Assembly (NCBI GenBank): GCA_934330725.1
Contig: CAKRGM010000011.1
Location: 1 to 64,000, forward strand
DNA from: an uncultured Lachnospiraceae bacterium
GTDB taxonomy: Bacteria > Bacillota > Clostridia > Lachnospirales > Lachnospiraceae
Length of the DNA stretch: 64,000 nucleotides
Direction: 5' to 3'
Numbering within the stretch: the first letter of the stretch is position 1; each line of letters opens with the position of its first letter. Below, in pieces: positions 44,385 through 53,716 of the stretch. The position numbers and the translations under genes are program-made. The notes beneath the pieces are model-generated. The model was not told the origin of the DNA. It searched no databases and was given only the letters and a program-made list of their open reading frames with translations.

Positions 44385-46746
44385 TATTAATAAAGGATTA
44401 ACGGCAAATGAAGTGGCCGAAAGAGCTGACAGCGGGTTATCAAATGTTGCAGTGAAAAATCAGTCAAAAACAATCGGACAGATTATTGCCGGAAACGTAT
44501 TTACATATTTTAATCTGGTTTTTGCAATTTTTGCTGTATTGCTTATATTGGTGGGATCATATGTAAATATGACATTTCTTCCTGTTATTATCTGCAATAC
44601 ATTTATAGGAATAATTCAGGAAATAAGATCAAAGAGGGTGCTTGACAAGCTTACGGTTTTAAGTGCGCCTAAAACAAAGGTAATACGTGATGGCGTTATA
44701 AGCGAAGTCGATTCGGAAACTCTTGTAAAAGACGATGTGTGCGTATTTGAAGCGGGAAACCAGATATGTGCGGATGCGGTACTTGCAGAGGGAAGTGTAA
44801 GGGTAAATGAAGCACTTGTAACCGGCGAAGCTGATGAAATAGTTAAAAATCCGGGCGATACACTTTTGTCAGGAAGCTTTATTGTATCAGGCAGATGTAA
44901 GGCTGTTCTTAATAAAGTCGGACTTGAATCATTTGCGGCAAAGCTTACGATGGAAGCAAAGGCATCCAGAAAGAAACAGCAGACAGAAATGATGCGTTCT
45001 TTAGATAAGCTTGTAAAAATAATCGGTATACTTATAATACCGATAGGAACTGCAATGTTTCTGCAAGATAAGTTTTATCTCGGCTTATCAGTAAAAGACA
45101 GCGTTGTAGCGGTAATTGCAGCTCTTGTAGGAATGATACCGGAAGGACTTTATCTTTTAGCCAGCGTTGCACTTGTTGTAAGTGTAATGAGACTGGGGAA
45201 AAAACATGTTCTTGTTCATGAGATGGCATGTGTAGAGACACTTGCCAGAGTAAATGTACTCTGTGTTGATAAGACGGGTACAATCACAGAAAATAAGATG
45301 TCTGTTCAGGACATAATTCCGCTTAATAATTATACACAGCAAAGCTACAGGCCAATACATAATATGATTGGTGATCTTGTCAATAATATGGACTCCGACA
45401 ATGTTACCATAGCTACATTGAAAGAGTATTTTGATTCAGATGAGTATAAAAAGGCTTTAAAAGTTTTTCCATTTTCATCGGAAGTAAAATACAGTGCCGT
45501 TACAATGGATGATGGTAACTATGTTCTTGGTGCACCGGAATATGTGCTGCTTGATTCATATAATGAATATGGTTCGCAGATAGAGGAATTTGCGGGTAAT
45601 GGAAGCAGAGTACTTGTATTTGGAACATATGAACAGGAAATTGATGGGAAAAAACTTAAAACGCCAGTTATTCCGCTGGCACTTATAGTATTGAATAATC
45701 CGGTAAGAAAAGAAGCAAAGGCTACATTTACTTATTTTGAAGACCAGAATGTAAAGGTAAAGGTAATTTCGGGAGATAATCCTGTTACTGTGTCTAAGGT
45801 TGCAGGAGAGGCTGGTATATCAGATTATGAGAATTATGTTGATGCTTCTACATTAAAAACAGATGATGAGATTAACCAGGCAGCTGTAAAATATACGGTA
45901 TTTGGACGTGTTCAGCCTGAACAGAAGAAAAAACTCGTAGTAGCCTTAAAGCAGGCCGGTAAAGTTGTTGCCATGACAGGAGATGGTGTAAATGATGTAC
46001 TTGCCCTTAAGGCTGCTGACTGCAGTGTTGCAATGGCATCAGGAAGTGATGCAGCTTCAAATGCGGCTCATATAGTATTGCTTGACTCTGATTTTGCATG
46101 TATGCCATCGGTTGTTATGGAAGGAAGACGTGTTGTAAATAATATTCAGCGTTCAGCTTCACTTTTTCTTGTGAAAAATATATTTTCAATGCTAATGGCA
46201 TTATTTGCAATGATTGTTGCAAATAAATATCCGCTTTATCCAACACAGCTATCGCTTCTTGGAGCATTTACAATAGGAATACCGGCGTTCTTTCTGGCAT
46301 TACAGCCAAACAGGAGTCTTATAAGAGGACATTTCCTTACAAATGTTGCGCTTGAAGCATTGCCGGCGGGACTTACCGATTTTATTGTTGTTGCGTTCTT
46401 AACAGCAATGGAAGAATACTGGGGAATACCTCATGATCAGCTTTCTACAATGGCGATAATTATACTTATCACGGTTGGAATTGCAACTCTTATAAGAGTA
46501 TGTAAGCCATTTGATGTTATAAGGGCATGTGTGTGTGCTGCAATGACAGGGTCAGTTGCATTTTGTCTTGTGTTTATGAAGGGATTATTTGCAATATATC
46601 CACTTACACAGAGGCAGATAATAATAACCGTTATTTTATCTGCGATTGCAGTTGTATTGTTCTTGGTTATATGTATTATTGTAAATAAATGTATTACATA
46701 CTTCGCAGGACGTGATAAGAATTTCAGAAAGTTACTTGGAAGATAA
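44377..46746 (+). CDS. P-type cation-transporting ATPase
   Basis: This 789-residue pump has the actuator loop TGEAD at about 149-153 (usually TGES), the phosphorylation motif DKTGT at Asp298, IPEGL in the fourth span, and the P-domain MTGDGVNDVLALKAADCSVAM. About ten spans are visible, with a large C-terminal membrane block. There is no N-terminal heavy-metal domain and no CPC motif, so a heavy-metal pump is unlikely. The group resembles Firmicute EXP7/CaxP-like ATPases (calcium or another cation); the substrate is uncertain. Confidence 0.88.
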   Translation: MTDINKGLTANEVAERADSGLSNVAVKNQSKTIGQIIAGNVFTYFNLVFAIFAVLLILVGSYVNMTFLPVIICNTFIGIIQEIRSKRVLDKLTVLSAPKTKVIRDGVISEVDSETLVKDDVCVFEAGNQICADAVLAEGSVRVNEALVTGEADEIVKNPGDTLLSGSFIVSGRCKAVLNKVGLESFAAKLTMEAKASRKKQQTEMMRSLDKLVKIIGILIIPIGTAMFLQDKFYLGLSVKDSVVAVIAALVGMIPEGLYLLASVALVVSVMRLGKKHVLVHEMACVETLARVNVLCVDKTGTITENKMSVQDIIPLNNYTQQSYRPIHNMIGDLVNNMDSDNVTIATLKEYFDSDEYKKALKVFPFSSEVKYSAVTMDDGNYVLGAPEYVLLDSYNEYGSQIEEFAGNGSRVLVFGTYEQEIDGKKLKTPVIPLALIVLNNPVRKEAKATFTYFEDQNVKVKVISGDNPVTVSKVAGEAGISDYENYVDASTLKTDDEINQAAVKYTVFGRVQPEQKKKLVVALKQAGKVVAMTGDGVNDVLALKAADCSVAMASGSDAASNAAHIVLLDSDFACMPSVVMEGRRVVNNIQRSASLFLVKNIFSMLMALFAMIVANKYPLYPTQLSLLGAFTIGIPAFFLALQPNRSLIRGHFLTNVALEALPAGLTDFIVVAFLTAMEEYWGIPHDQLSTMAIIILITVGIATLIRVCKPFDVIRACVCAAMTGSVAFCLVFMKGLFAIYPLTQRQIIITVILSAIAVVLFLVICIIVNKCITYFAGRDKNFRKLLGR

Positions 46747-46787
46747 AGTGTATTTTACCGCTTTACGTACCTCTGACGGTAATAAGC

Positions 46788-46819
46788 TAAGCAGCGGGAG
46801 CGTGTCTGCGTTGAATTGT
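46788..46819. repeat. Second copy of the 32-nt palindromic core
   Basis: This copy differs from 37132-37163 at three positions. It is preceded by a TTACCG/CGGTAA inverted repeat and followed by GCAAAAC/GTTTTGC arms. A flanking GAGTTTTGCAATTGCCTG is the near-reverse complement of 37073-37090 (16 of 18). Confidence 0.75.
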
Positions 46820-46901
46820 GAATTCTGCAAAACACAACTTTAGAAATAGTGAGTTTTGCAATTGCCTGATTAAATGTGTACCTGAAAGGAGAAAAAAATA
46901 A

Positions 46902-48266
46902 ATGCAGCAGGAGCAGCTAAAAGAAAATAAAATGGGAGTAATGCCAATACCAAAGCTGTTGTTTAACATGGCTATGCCAATGGTAATATCAATGCTTATG
47001 CAGGCTATGTATAATATAGTCGACAGTGCATTTGTTGGTAATTACAGCCAGGATGGACTTGAAGCGGTATCAATTGCATTTCCGATACAAAACCTTATGA
47101 TTGCAGTGGCAACAGGAACAGGCGTTGGTGTTAATGCATTTCTTTCAAGACATTTGGGAGAAAAGAAGTTTGAGCATGCAAATAAAACTGCTAATACAGG
47201 GTTGTTTCTTGCGCTGTGTAGTTATATAGTATTTGCATTAATAGGACTTACAGTTACAAATGCATATTATAATATGCAGTCCGATATTGAAAGTGTCATT
47301 GTATACGGTAAGGAATATCTTACTATAGTTACAGTCGGTGGTTTTGGTATTTTTGGTGAAATATTGTGTGAGAGGCTTCTGCAGGGAACAGGGCGCGCAA
47401 TATTTTCAATGATTACACAGGGAACAGGAGCAATAATTAATATTATTCTTGATCCTATATTGATATTTGGATATTTTGGTTTTCCACAAATGGGTGTTGC
47501 AGGTGCAGCACTTGCAACTATCATAGGACAGATTACAGCGTTCTTACTTGCGCTTACATTTAATATAAAAATCAATAAAGAAATATCATTAAGCATTAAG
47601 AGAATATTCAGACCTGAAAAGAGGGAAATAAAGGATATATACTCAGTGGCTGTTCCGTCAATTATCATGGTTTCAATAACATCATTCCTTACAGTGGGAA
47701 TGAACATGATACTAAAAAAGTTTTCAGAAGACGCAATAACAGTATTTGGTATATATTATAAGCTTAACAGTTTTATATTTATGCCGGTCTTTGGTCTTAA
47801 TAACGGACTTGTTCCAATATTGTCATATAATTATGGAGCAAGGAAAACTGACAGGATTAAAAAGGCAATAAAGCTGGGGATGTCATGTGCAATAGTAGTA
47901 ATGCTTGTCGGGCTTACCATATTCCAGCTTATTCCGGATAAACTGATTCTGATATTTGGCGCATCAGAATCGGTAAAAGCAATCGGGGATGTGGCATTGA
48001 GAATAATTTCTTTAAGTTTTATATTTGCCGGTGTAGGAATAGTTGGCTCTACAGTATTTCAGGCTGTTGGTAATCCTTTCCACAGTCTGCTTCTTTCAGT
48101 AATACGACAGCTTGTAGTAATACTTCCGTCAGCGTATTTATTATCGCTGGTGGGAAATGTTGATGCAGTCTGGTGGTCATTTCCGATAGCAGAGATATTT
48201 TCATTTATATTATGCGTTATTTTCTTAAAGAAAACATTTTTAAAGATTAACAGACTTAAAAATTAA
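46902..48266 (+). CDS. MATE family efflux transporter
   Basis: This 454-residue protein has twelve predicted spans and MATE signatures: NMAMPMVISMLMQAMYNIVDSAFVG (read in parts at the N-terminus), GTGVGVNAFLSRHLGEKKFE, ERLLQGTGRAIFSMITQGTGAIINIILDP (in parts) and NNGLVPILSYNYGARKTDRI in the second half. It should export drugs or metabolites using a Na+ or H+ gradient. AAAGGAG precedes the ATG. A terminator follows. Confidence 0.93.
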   Translation: MQQEQLKENKMGVMPIPKLLFNMAMPMVISMLMQAMYNIVDSAFVGNYSQDGLEAVSIAFPIQNLMIAVATGTGVGVNAFLSRHLGEKKFEHANKTANTGLFLALCSYIVFALIGLTVTNAYYNMQSDIESVIVYGKEYLTIVTVGGFGIFGEILCERLLQGTGRAIFSMITQGTGAIINIILDPILIFGYFGFPQMGVAGAALATIIGQITAFLLALTFNIKINKEISLSIKRIFRPEKREIKDIYSVAVPSIIMVSITSFLTVGMNMILKKFSEDAITVFGIYYKLNSFIFMPVFGLNNGLVPILSYNYGARKTDRIKKAIKLGMSCAIVVMLVGLTIFQLIPDKLILIFGASESVKAIGDVALRIISLSFIFAGVGIVGSTVFQAVGNPFHSLLLSVIRQLVVILPSAYLLSLVGNVDAVWWSFPIAEIFSFILCVIFLKKTFLKINRLKN

Positions 48267-48313
48267 TGGACTAAAGATGAGACAGAAGCAGGAACATAAG
48301 AATAAAAAAATAC

Positions 48314-48370
48314 AGTCCGGGGGCAGCAGAATTTAAAGAAATTTAAAGGTATTGCTGCCTCCGGATTTTT
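48314..48370 (+). terminator. Terminator after the MATE gene
   Basis: TCCGGGGGCAGCA pairs with TGCTGCCTCCGGA (one mismatch) and is followed by five T. It also lies just after the minus-strand pseudogene end. Confidence 0.8.
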
Positions 48371-48377
48371 ATTATCT

Positions 48378-48956
48378 TTATTTGGAACCTGAAAATGTTG
48401 TATTTATTAAATCATTATACGGAATATCTTCTGTAAGCTCACCGGCATTTTTCAGTATATCTGTAAGCAGTGAAAAACTGCTTTCTTCAAATAGTGTATT
48501 AGATTTCCATGTGTTTTGCTGTTTATAGCGTTCTACAATTTTTGTTATTGTTTCAGTGTCAGTTTCAGGAAACTGCGGTGCTATTAAATTTGCAATTTCA
48601 GATGCACTATGGCTGTTAACGTAGTCAAGACCTTTCTGAATAGCATTTGTAAATGACTGGATGACATTTTTATGTTTATTTAAATAGCTGGTGTTAGCAC
48701 AGTAACCAGTATATGGAACATAGCCGCTGTCAACACCAAGTGAAGCAACTACATGACCATCACCGGAAGCTTCAAGTATAGATGCTGAAGGTTCAAATTC
48801 TACAGTATAATCACCAATTCCGGATGAAAATGCAGCGGCAGTAGAGCCAAAATCCACGTTTTGTATAATAGTGACGTCTTTGCCTGTTTCTATATTATTT
48901 TTTTTAAGTATATATTCAAGAATCATCTGAGGCATACCACCTGTCAGGCACAGCAT
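48378..48956 (-). pseudogene. 3' half of a split ABC substrate-binding lipoprotein gene
   Basis: From the core at 48943 down to the stop, this fragment encodes GGMPQMILEYILKK... and about 185 further residues of an NMT1/SsuA-type solute-binding protein, with GDYTVEFEPSAS near the start. There is no signal peptide and no ribosome site. The few upstream codons (MLCLT) are foreign. Its missing 5' half is at 55369-55808, in the same orientation and matching codon phase. No permease or ATPase gene follows. Confidence 0.88.
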
Positions 48957-48965
48957 TATGTAAAT
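48937..48965. other. Left attachment site (att) of the integrated element
   Basis: Core CCACCTG (48937-48943) is host-derived on its left. On the element side, ATGTAAAT at 48958-48965 is the inverted partner of ATTTACAT at 55342-55349. Confidence 0.75.
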
Positions 48966-49158
48966 GCAAATATAGAGTGGTTTCAGGGGTTTGACCCTGG
49001 TATTATAATATATAATAATAGTGGTAATATGATTTAATATGTGTTATAATGACATGGTGTCAGAATGATGCAATATCAGAATGACATGGGCTTAAAATAA
49101 CATAAGTCCGGAATTACATAAGTTAAGGCGTTATGCGTCTGGGGAATGGAGGATTAAT

Positions 49159-49635
49159 ATGAAAAAGACATTGGTAGCATATTTTAGCGCAAGTGGAGTT
49201 ACGGCATCAGTTGCCAGGATGGTAGCAGAGTCAGCAGGAGCGGATCTGTTTGAGATTGAACCGCAGGTACCATATACCAAAGCGGATCTTAACTGGATGG
49301 ATAAAAAAGCAAGAAGCACTGTAGAAATGAATAATCCGGATTCAAGACCACAGATTGCAAAGGAAGTTAAAGATATGAGTCAGTACGACACAGTTATCAT
49401 TGGATTTCCTATATGGTGATATGTGGCACCTACAATTATTAATACATTTCTTGAAAGTTACGATTTTGCGGGCAGGAAGATAGCTTTATTTGCAACTTCA
49501 GGAGGAAGCGGATTTGGTAAAACCGTTGACAGACTTAAGGTTTCTGTTGATAAGTCAGCACAGTTTATTTCAGAAAAGCTGTTAAATGGTGCAACACAAA
49601 GTGATATTGAAAACTGGGTTAAAACTCTGGAATAA
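49159..49635 (+). pseudogene. Flavodoxin-family gene with an in-frame TGA
   Basis: The reading frame starts MKKTLVAYFSASGVTASVA, a flavodoxin phosphate-binding loop. It reaches FPIW, meets TGA at 49417-49419, and then continues in the same frame as YVAPTIINTFLESYDFAGRK to the stop at 49635. Intact relatives read GFPIWWY here, so the TGA replaces a TGG Trp codon. The full length would be about 158 residues. Either one G-to-A change inactivated the gene or the TGA is read through. GGAGG precedes the ATG, so expression signals are intact. Confidence 0.85.
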
Positions 49636-49666
49636 AATATCTAAAAGATGCGTGTCAGACAGTATG

Positions 49667-49891
49667 TTAATTTAATATAATACAGGCTTCATCGTCAGCA
49701 TTAATCTCAATGCGTTTAATCAGAAGCCTGACAGCCCTTTGGTCAATAGTTTCCGATTTTATGATATTTTCAATAATATCTGCTATTGTATCAGAGGGCA
49801 TTTTATTATTTTTCCAGGTTTTCATCGCATTAGAATTTAAGTTTAAAGCGTTTGAGTTCAAAGCATTTGAGTTTAAAGTATTTGCGTTCAA
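49667..49891 (-). pseudogene. Serine-recombinase C-terminal remnant with NSNAL repeats
   Basis: The frame ends ETIDQRAVRLLIKRIEINAD, which parallels ILDRRDIELLIEKIVVDEDG near the C-terminus of the intact recombinase nearby. It begins with about four copies of a 15-bp tandem repeat encoding NSNAL/NANTL. There is no good start codon (TTG at best) and no ribosome site. I read it as a decayed recombinase tail; a small genuine gene is less likely. From here to 49998 there is no other gene. Confidence 0.5.
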
Positions 49892-49998
49892 AGCATTTGT
49901 ATCAGATATGCTTTAAAATGATTTAAGACGTTCTTCAGGGATATTTATTTTTAAGATAATATCGTTTTGCAGGTATCAGGACAAAAAGCCTTGATACC

Positions 49999-51315
49999 TT
50001 AATCAGTAAATTCAGAGGATTTTGCATTTGGGTAGATTTTCTGCATTCTGGCATCATCATAATAAGTGTCAGTCCACTGCTGCCATGTATTGTATGCCGG
50101 TATTCCTTTTTCACGTTCGTTGTAACGGACCAGCGCCATACAGGAAACAAAAATGTTGCAGCACATAAATATGATAAGGAGCCAGGTTATTATTTTGCCA
50201 GGTTTAACAGGTATTTTTTCTACTAAGCCCGATATTAGCGGGTATAGTTTTTTAAACCATATAACAGCGGCAATTCCCCAGAAAAAGCAGTACAAAAGAT
50301 TTATCCTGCCGCCAAGGTTGAAAGGAATAGCACTGTAATCCCAGAAAACTTTACCGAATACTATTTCAGTAAAAACGCTGCACAGATATTCATATGCCCC
50401 GCCAAGCAGTGTTCCAATAATAAAAAGGAAGCTGTCACTTCTGTCTTTATATTTATAAAGCATTGCAGTAACGCATGCAATGGCAAGACCCCATACAATA
50501 CTGAAAGGCCCCCATACAACGCTGCTTCGACTCATCCATACACCGGCAGTTATTCTGCAGAAAATCGTTTCCGTGATGTCACCTAAAAAGGCACCTGTAA
50601 AAAAGAGCAAAACAATTTTATAAAAACTGCATCCACTGGCAAAAACAGTTGTTGAGGATGTGTCGTTGTGATCCGATTCAGATTGTCTGGCATTAGGATA
50701 TGCTTTATGTATACGTTTGTCTACAAAACGTGTGATAGAGGCACTCAGCTTGTGGCTTACTTTATCAATGCGGTTGTTGGCTGCTGCCCACTTTTCCAGA
50801 TTTTTGCTTTTACCTCTTAGCAGAATATATGAGCCTGCAATATCTGTGATAAGAATTACTGCAAGGGTGATAAGCAGTATTCTGGCAAGTAATACTGGAA
50901 GGAGTGACAGCAGATGGCTTAAAAAGGCATTTCCCCAATGGACAGTTATATAGCCGAAAATACCCCATAATACAGAAGCAGGAAGACAGATGTATCCATC
51001 GAGATTCCATTTTATTTCAGAGTAGTCCCACCAGCGTTCTTTGAATGCTTTTTCAATTAAATGTCCACTTATCCATTCAACTACAGTTGCATATACAGCT
51101 GAGAAAAGGAACAGCCAGAAACCATTCAGTTCCTGAAGACCTACTGCCATTAAAACAGCTGTTATTCCGTACATAATACAGAATGGGCCATTAACAAATC
51201 CGCGGTTTACAAATTTACGCTGTCTTAAAGTTGACATGACTGTTTCAAATATCCATCCAAGGAATGAATATATAAAGAATAGCCACAAAATATTATATAT
51301 AGAAAAATAATGCAT
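49999..51315 (-). CDS. CmpB-like putative ABC transporter permease (PF06541 type)
   Basis: The 438-residue membrane protein has two homologous halves with several spans each. Repeated features are YSFLGWIFETVMS and VNRGFVNGPFCIMYGI in the first half, and FTGAFLGDITETIFCR and VVWGPFSIVWGLA in the second. The first half also has ERWWDYSEIKWNLDGYICLP, echoed by FWDYSAIPFNLGGRINL. Although named ABC permeases, these proteins have no linked ATPase here. The ATG at 51315 is chosen for GGGGA upstream. A TTGTCT-18-TATAAT promoter lies at about 51406-51435 on the minus strand. Confidence 0.75.
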   Translation of the reverse strand: MHYFSIYNILWLFFIYSFLGWIFETVMSTLRQRKFVNRGFVNGPFCIMYGITAVLMAVGLQELNGFWLFLFSAVYATVVEWISGHLIEKAFKERWWDYSEIKWNLDGYICLPASVLWGIFGYITVHWGNAFLSHLLSLLPVLLARILLITLAVILITDIAGSYILLRGKSKNLEKWAAANNRIDKVSHKLSASITRFVDKRIHKAYPNARQSESDHNDTSSTTVFASGCSFYKIVLLFFTGAFLGDITETIFCRITAGVWMSRSSVVWGPFSIVWGLAIACVTAMLYKYKDRSDSFLFIIGTLLGGAYEYLCSVFTEIVFGKVFWDYSAIPFNLGGRINLLYCFFWGIAAVIWFKKLYPLISGLVEKIPVKPGKIITWLLIIFMCCNIFVSCMALVRYNEREKGIPAYNTWQQWTDTYYDDARMQKIYPNAKSSEFTD

Positions 51316-51445
51316 ACAAATCCCCATTCTTTCATTGTGTTTAAGATGAATTCCAGGTTTGTGAAAGGCACAAAGCCTGTAGATGAATAATAATCTGTTA
51401 AATATATTATAACATTTGAATCTGGTTAAAGACAATTGGTATTAG

Positions 51446-53305
51446 TTACATGGTGGAAAAGTATGAAAGCTGCGTGATTTCTTCTTTTGATTTTACAATA
51501 TTGTATGGCTTCAATGGATTATCTGTGGATTTAAGAATCCCAAGTCCCTTCATCAGTTCAATATAGGGCAGTATGCTCTGCTTTGTTTTTCTAAATCCCA
51601 GGGCAGTAATATGCTCCGACAGATATTTGGCAGAAGTATAACCTCGTTCATCCTCTGCAATCAGTTTCATCACAATCGCAATAATGGTATTTTCTCTGCG
51701 GTTCATCTCATCAGCAGGACTGTAACTGATTAAATTGGATAAGCCATATTTCAATGTAATTTCCGGCATCCCGTCCTCGTCCACTACAATTTTTTCAATC
51801 AAAAGTTCAATATCTCTTCGGTCAAGAATTCCTCCTGCAATAATCTTGTCTACTACCTCAGGAGCATTCTTCAGTTTATCTTTTACGTCTGGTGTTTCTA
51901 TGGCGGTTTCGTTAAGTTCTTTTATCTGCATTTCCAGACCATGAATCTGAGCAAATAAGTCTTTCTGCATAGAATTGTAAGTTTCATTGATTAAATCTTC
52001 ATTTCCTGCAGCAACCGCTAAATCTTTTACCTTTTGAGTAAGTAGAACTTTCAGTTGATTTTTCCGATCATTGATGGCTGTGTGCAGATCCTGTTGTTTT
52101 TCCTCTATTGTTTTCTTTTCTGCTTCAAAATCTTTTAAATCATAAGTGGAAATAACCTCACAGAGAGCATTGCGGCACATCCTGATATAAGTCAGAATAT
52201 CGTCCATCAGGTCATCTTCTTCAATTAAATGCGCCTTAGAGCAATAACGTCTGCCCCTGGTATTATAAGTGGTGCAGATGTAATATTTTCGTTCCCTGCT
52301 GGAAGTCCGGCGTTTAATTGGTGTAAGGCGGCTGCCACAGTCCTTACAGAACAGGCAGCTGCCAAAAGGATTAGGAATCTCTGAGGCAGGCCATTGTCCT
52401 CTGCTTCCACGATAATTTGTACGGTTACGTTTTTCCTTTAATTCCTGCACCAGAGCGAAGGTAGCCTTATCAATAATTGCCGGGTGGTGGTTTTCGAAAA
52501 TACACTGTTCTTCTTTTGGTACACGTTTATCCTTGCCATGAACCGTGTTTCTTGCACGTTTTTTCAGTCGAAAGGTGCCAATGTAAAAATCGTTATCCAA
52601 TATATCTTTTACCATAGCATCAGACCATTTAGAAGCTATCTGTCTTTTTGACAGTCTGCCTTCCTCTATTTCACGTTCACGCTGTATCATAGAGGGAGTC
52701 GGCGTCCTCTGTTCAGCCAGATATGTGGCAATCTTGCGGTAGCCGTAACCAGAAAGATATAAGTCATAAATGTGCTTAATGTATTCTGCTTCTTTTGGTA
52801 CAATTTCGAGAACGGTTTTATCTTTTTCATTGCTGCGATATCCAAATGGTGGTCTGGTAATCAGTGTGCCCTCTTTTTGCCTGGCTCCTATGGCACGTTT
52901 GATTTTTTTACTGGTGTCTTTTACATATCGCTCATTAAACCATGTTTTAATACCAATCGTATCGTCACTGGAAACCATAGAATCATAATTGTCATCAATT
53001 ACAACCAGGTGTTTGCCACGTTCCTGAAATTCATCCAGAAGCAGCAGAACCTTTGCATTATGCCTGCCAAGGCGTGAAAAGTCTTTGACATATACGGCAT
53101 CAATATCTTTATCCAAATCAGCCATCATTTGTTGAAATCCGGGTCTGTCAAAGATATAGCCGGAAATGCCATCATCTTCATACCAACGATCAATAACCAC
53201 GCCATGAGCTGTTGCATACTGATTGATAATCAGCTTTTGATTTTCTATGGAAACATAATTTCTTTTATCATCGTCTCTGGAGAGACGGACATATCCTGCA
53301 TTCAT
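51446..53305 (-). CDS. Large serine recombinase (site-specific integrase)
   Basis: This 619-residue protein has an N-terminal resolvase catalytic domain (1-150) with Ser9 in YVRLSRDDDK, YEDDGISG and VYVKDFSRLGR. Next come a recombinase domain (RPPFGYRSNEKDK, WSDAMVKDILDNDFYIG), a zinc ribbon (CLFCKDCGSRL with CTTYNTRGRRYC) and a coiled-coil. It ends with an unusual helix-turn-helix-like C-terminus (GYTSAKYLSEHITALGFRK). Codon and base use are visibly richer in G+C than the neighbours. AAAGGAG precedes the ATG. It is the likely integrase of the element. Confidence 0.93.
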   Translation of the reverse strand: MNAGYVRLSRDDDKRNYVSIENQKLIINQYATAHGVVIDRWYEDDGISGYIFDRPGFQQMMADLDKDIDAVYVKDFSRLGRHNAKVLLLLDEFQERGKHLVVIDDNYDSMVSSDDTIGIKTWFNERYVKDTSKKIKRAIGARQKEGTLITRPPFGYRSNEKDKTVLEIVPKEAEYIKHIYDLYLSGYGYRKIATYLAEQRTPTPSMIQREREIEEGRLSKRQIASKWSDAMVKDILDNDFYIGTFRLKKRARNTVHGKDKRVPKEEQCIFENHHPAIIDKATFALVQELKEKRNRTNYRGSRGQWPASEIPNPFGSCLFCKDCGSRLTPIKRRTSSRERKYYICTTYNTRGRRYCSKAHLIEEDDLMDDILTYIRMCRNALCEVISTYDLKDFEAEKKTIEEKQQDLHTAINDRKNQLKVLLTQKVKDLAVAAGNEDLINETYNSMQKDLFAQIHGLEMQIKELNETAIETPDVKDKLKNAPEVVDKIIAGGILDRRDIELLIEKIVVDEDGMPEITLKYGLSNLISYSPADEMNRRENTIIAIVMKLIAEDERGYTSAKYLSEHITALGFRKTKQSILPYIELMKGLGILKSTDNPLKPYNIVKSKEEITQLSYFSTM

Positions 53306-53545
53306 AGATCTCCTTTAAAAAAAATGCAAATATAATTATTAAGCACTATGTAATTATATTATATATTTAAAATAAGAAAGTGATATAGAAAATTTTAAGA
53401 TTCTTAAAAACAGGTAGTGCTGGATATTCCTGTTTGATTGTGGAAACATGCAGAATCTGATATAATTTTTTATACCACAAACTCTGATTTACTTGACATC
53501 AAATAATTTTTGCGGTAGCATAAAAACAACTTGATATAATAACTT

Positions 53546-53649
53546 TCTTCATCACCGGGTGAAGACATTAAGGGCATACAGAGTTTTTCCGCAGGTACGG
53601 CATGATTGATTTCATGTTATAAGGAAAAACTTTGTATGCCTTTTCTTTT
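53546..53649 (+). promoter_or_regulatory. Attenuator-like leader of the aminotransferase gene
   Basis: A small hairpin (CTTCA/TGAAG near 53547-53564) precedes an 18-bp stem: GGCATACAGAGTTTTTCC (53573-53590) with GGAAAAACTTTGTATGCC (53623-53640), one G-U pair. It is followed by TTTTCTTTT. This is an intrinsic terminator inside the 5' leader, 68 nt before the start codon, so readthrough must be controlled or partial. No known riboswitch class was recognised. The rest of 53306-53716 holds candidate promoters, e.g. TTGACA near 53494. Confidence 0.65.
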
Positions 53650-53716
53650 AGCTAAAAAAGAAAAGAAGAAGTTGTGGGTTTATAAAAGTTTAATATTCGA
53701 CGAGGAGGAAAATAAT

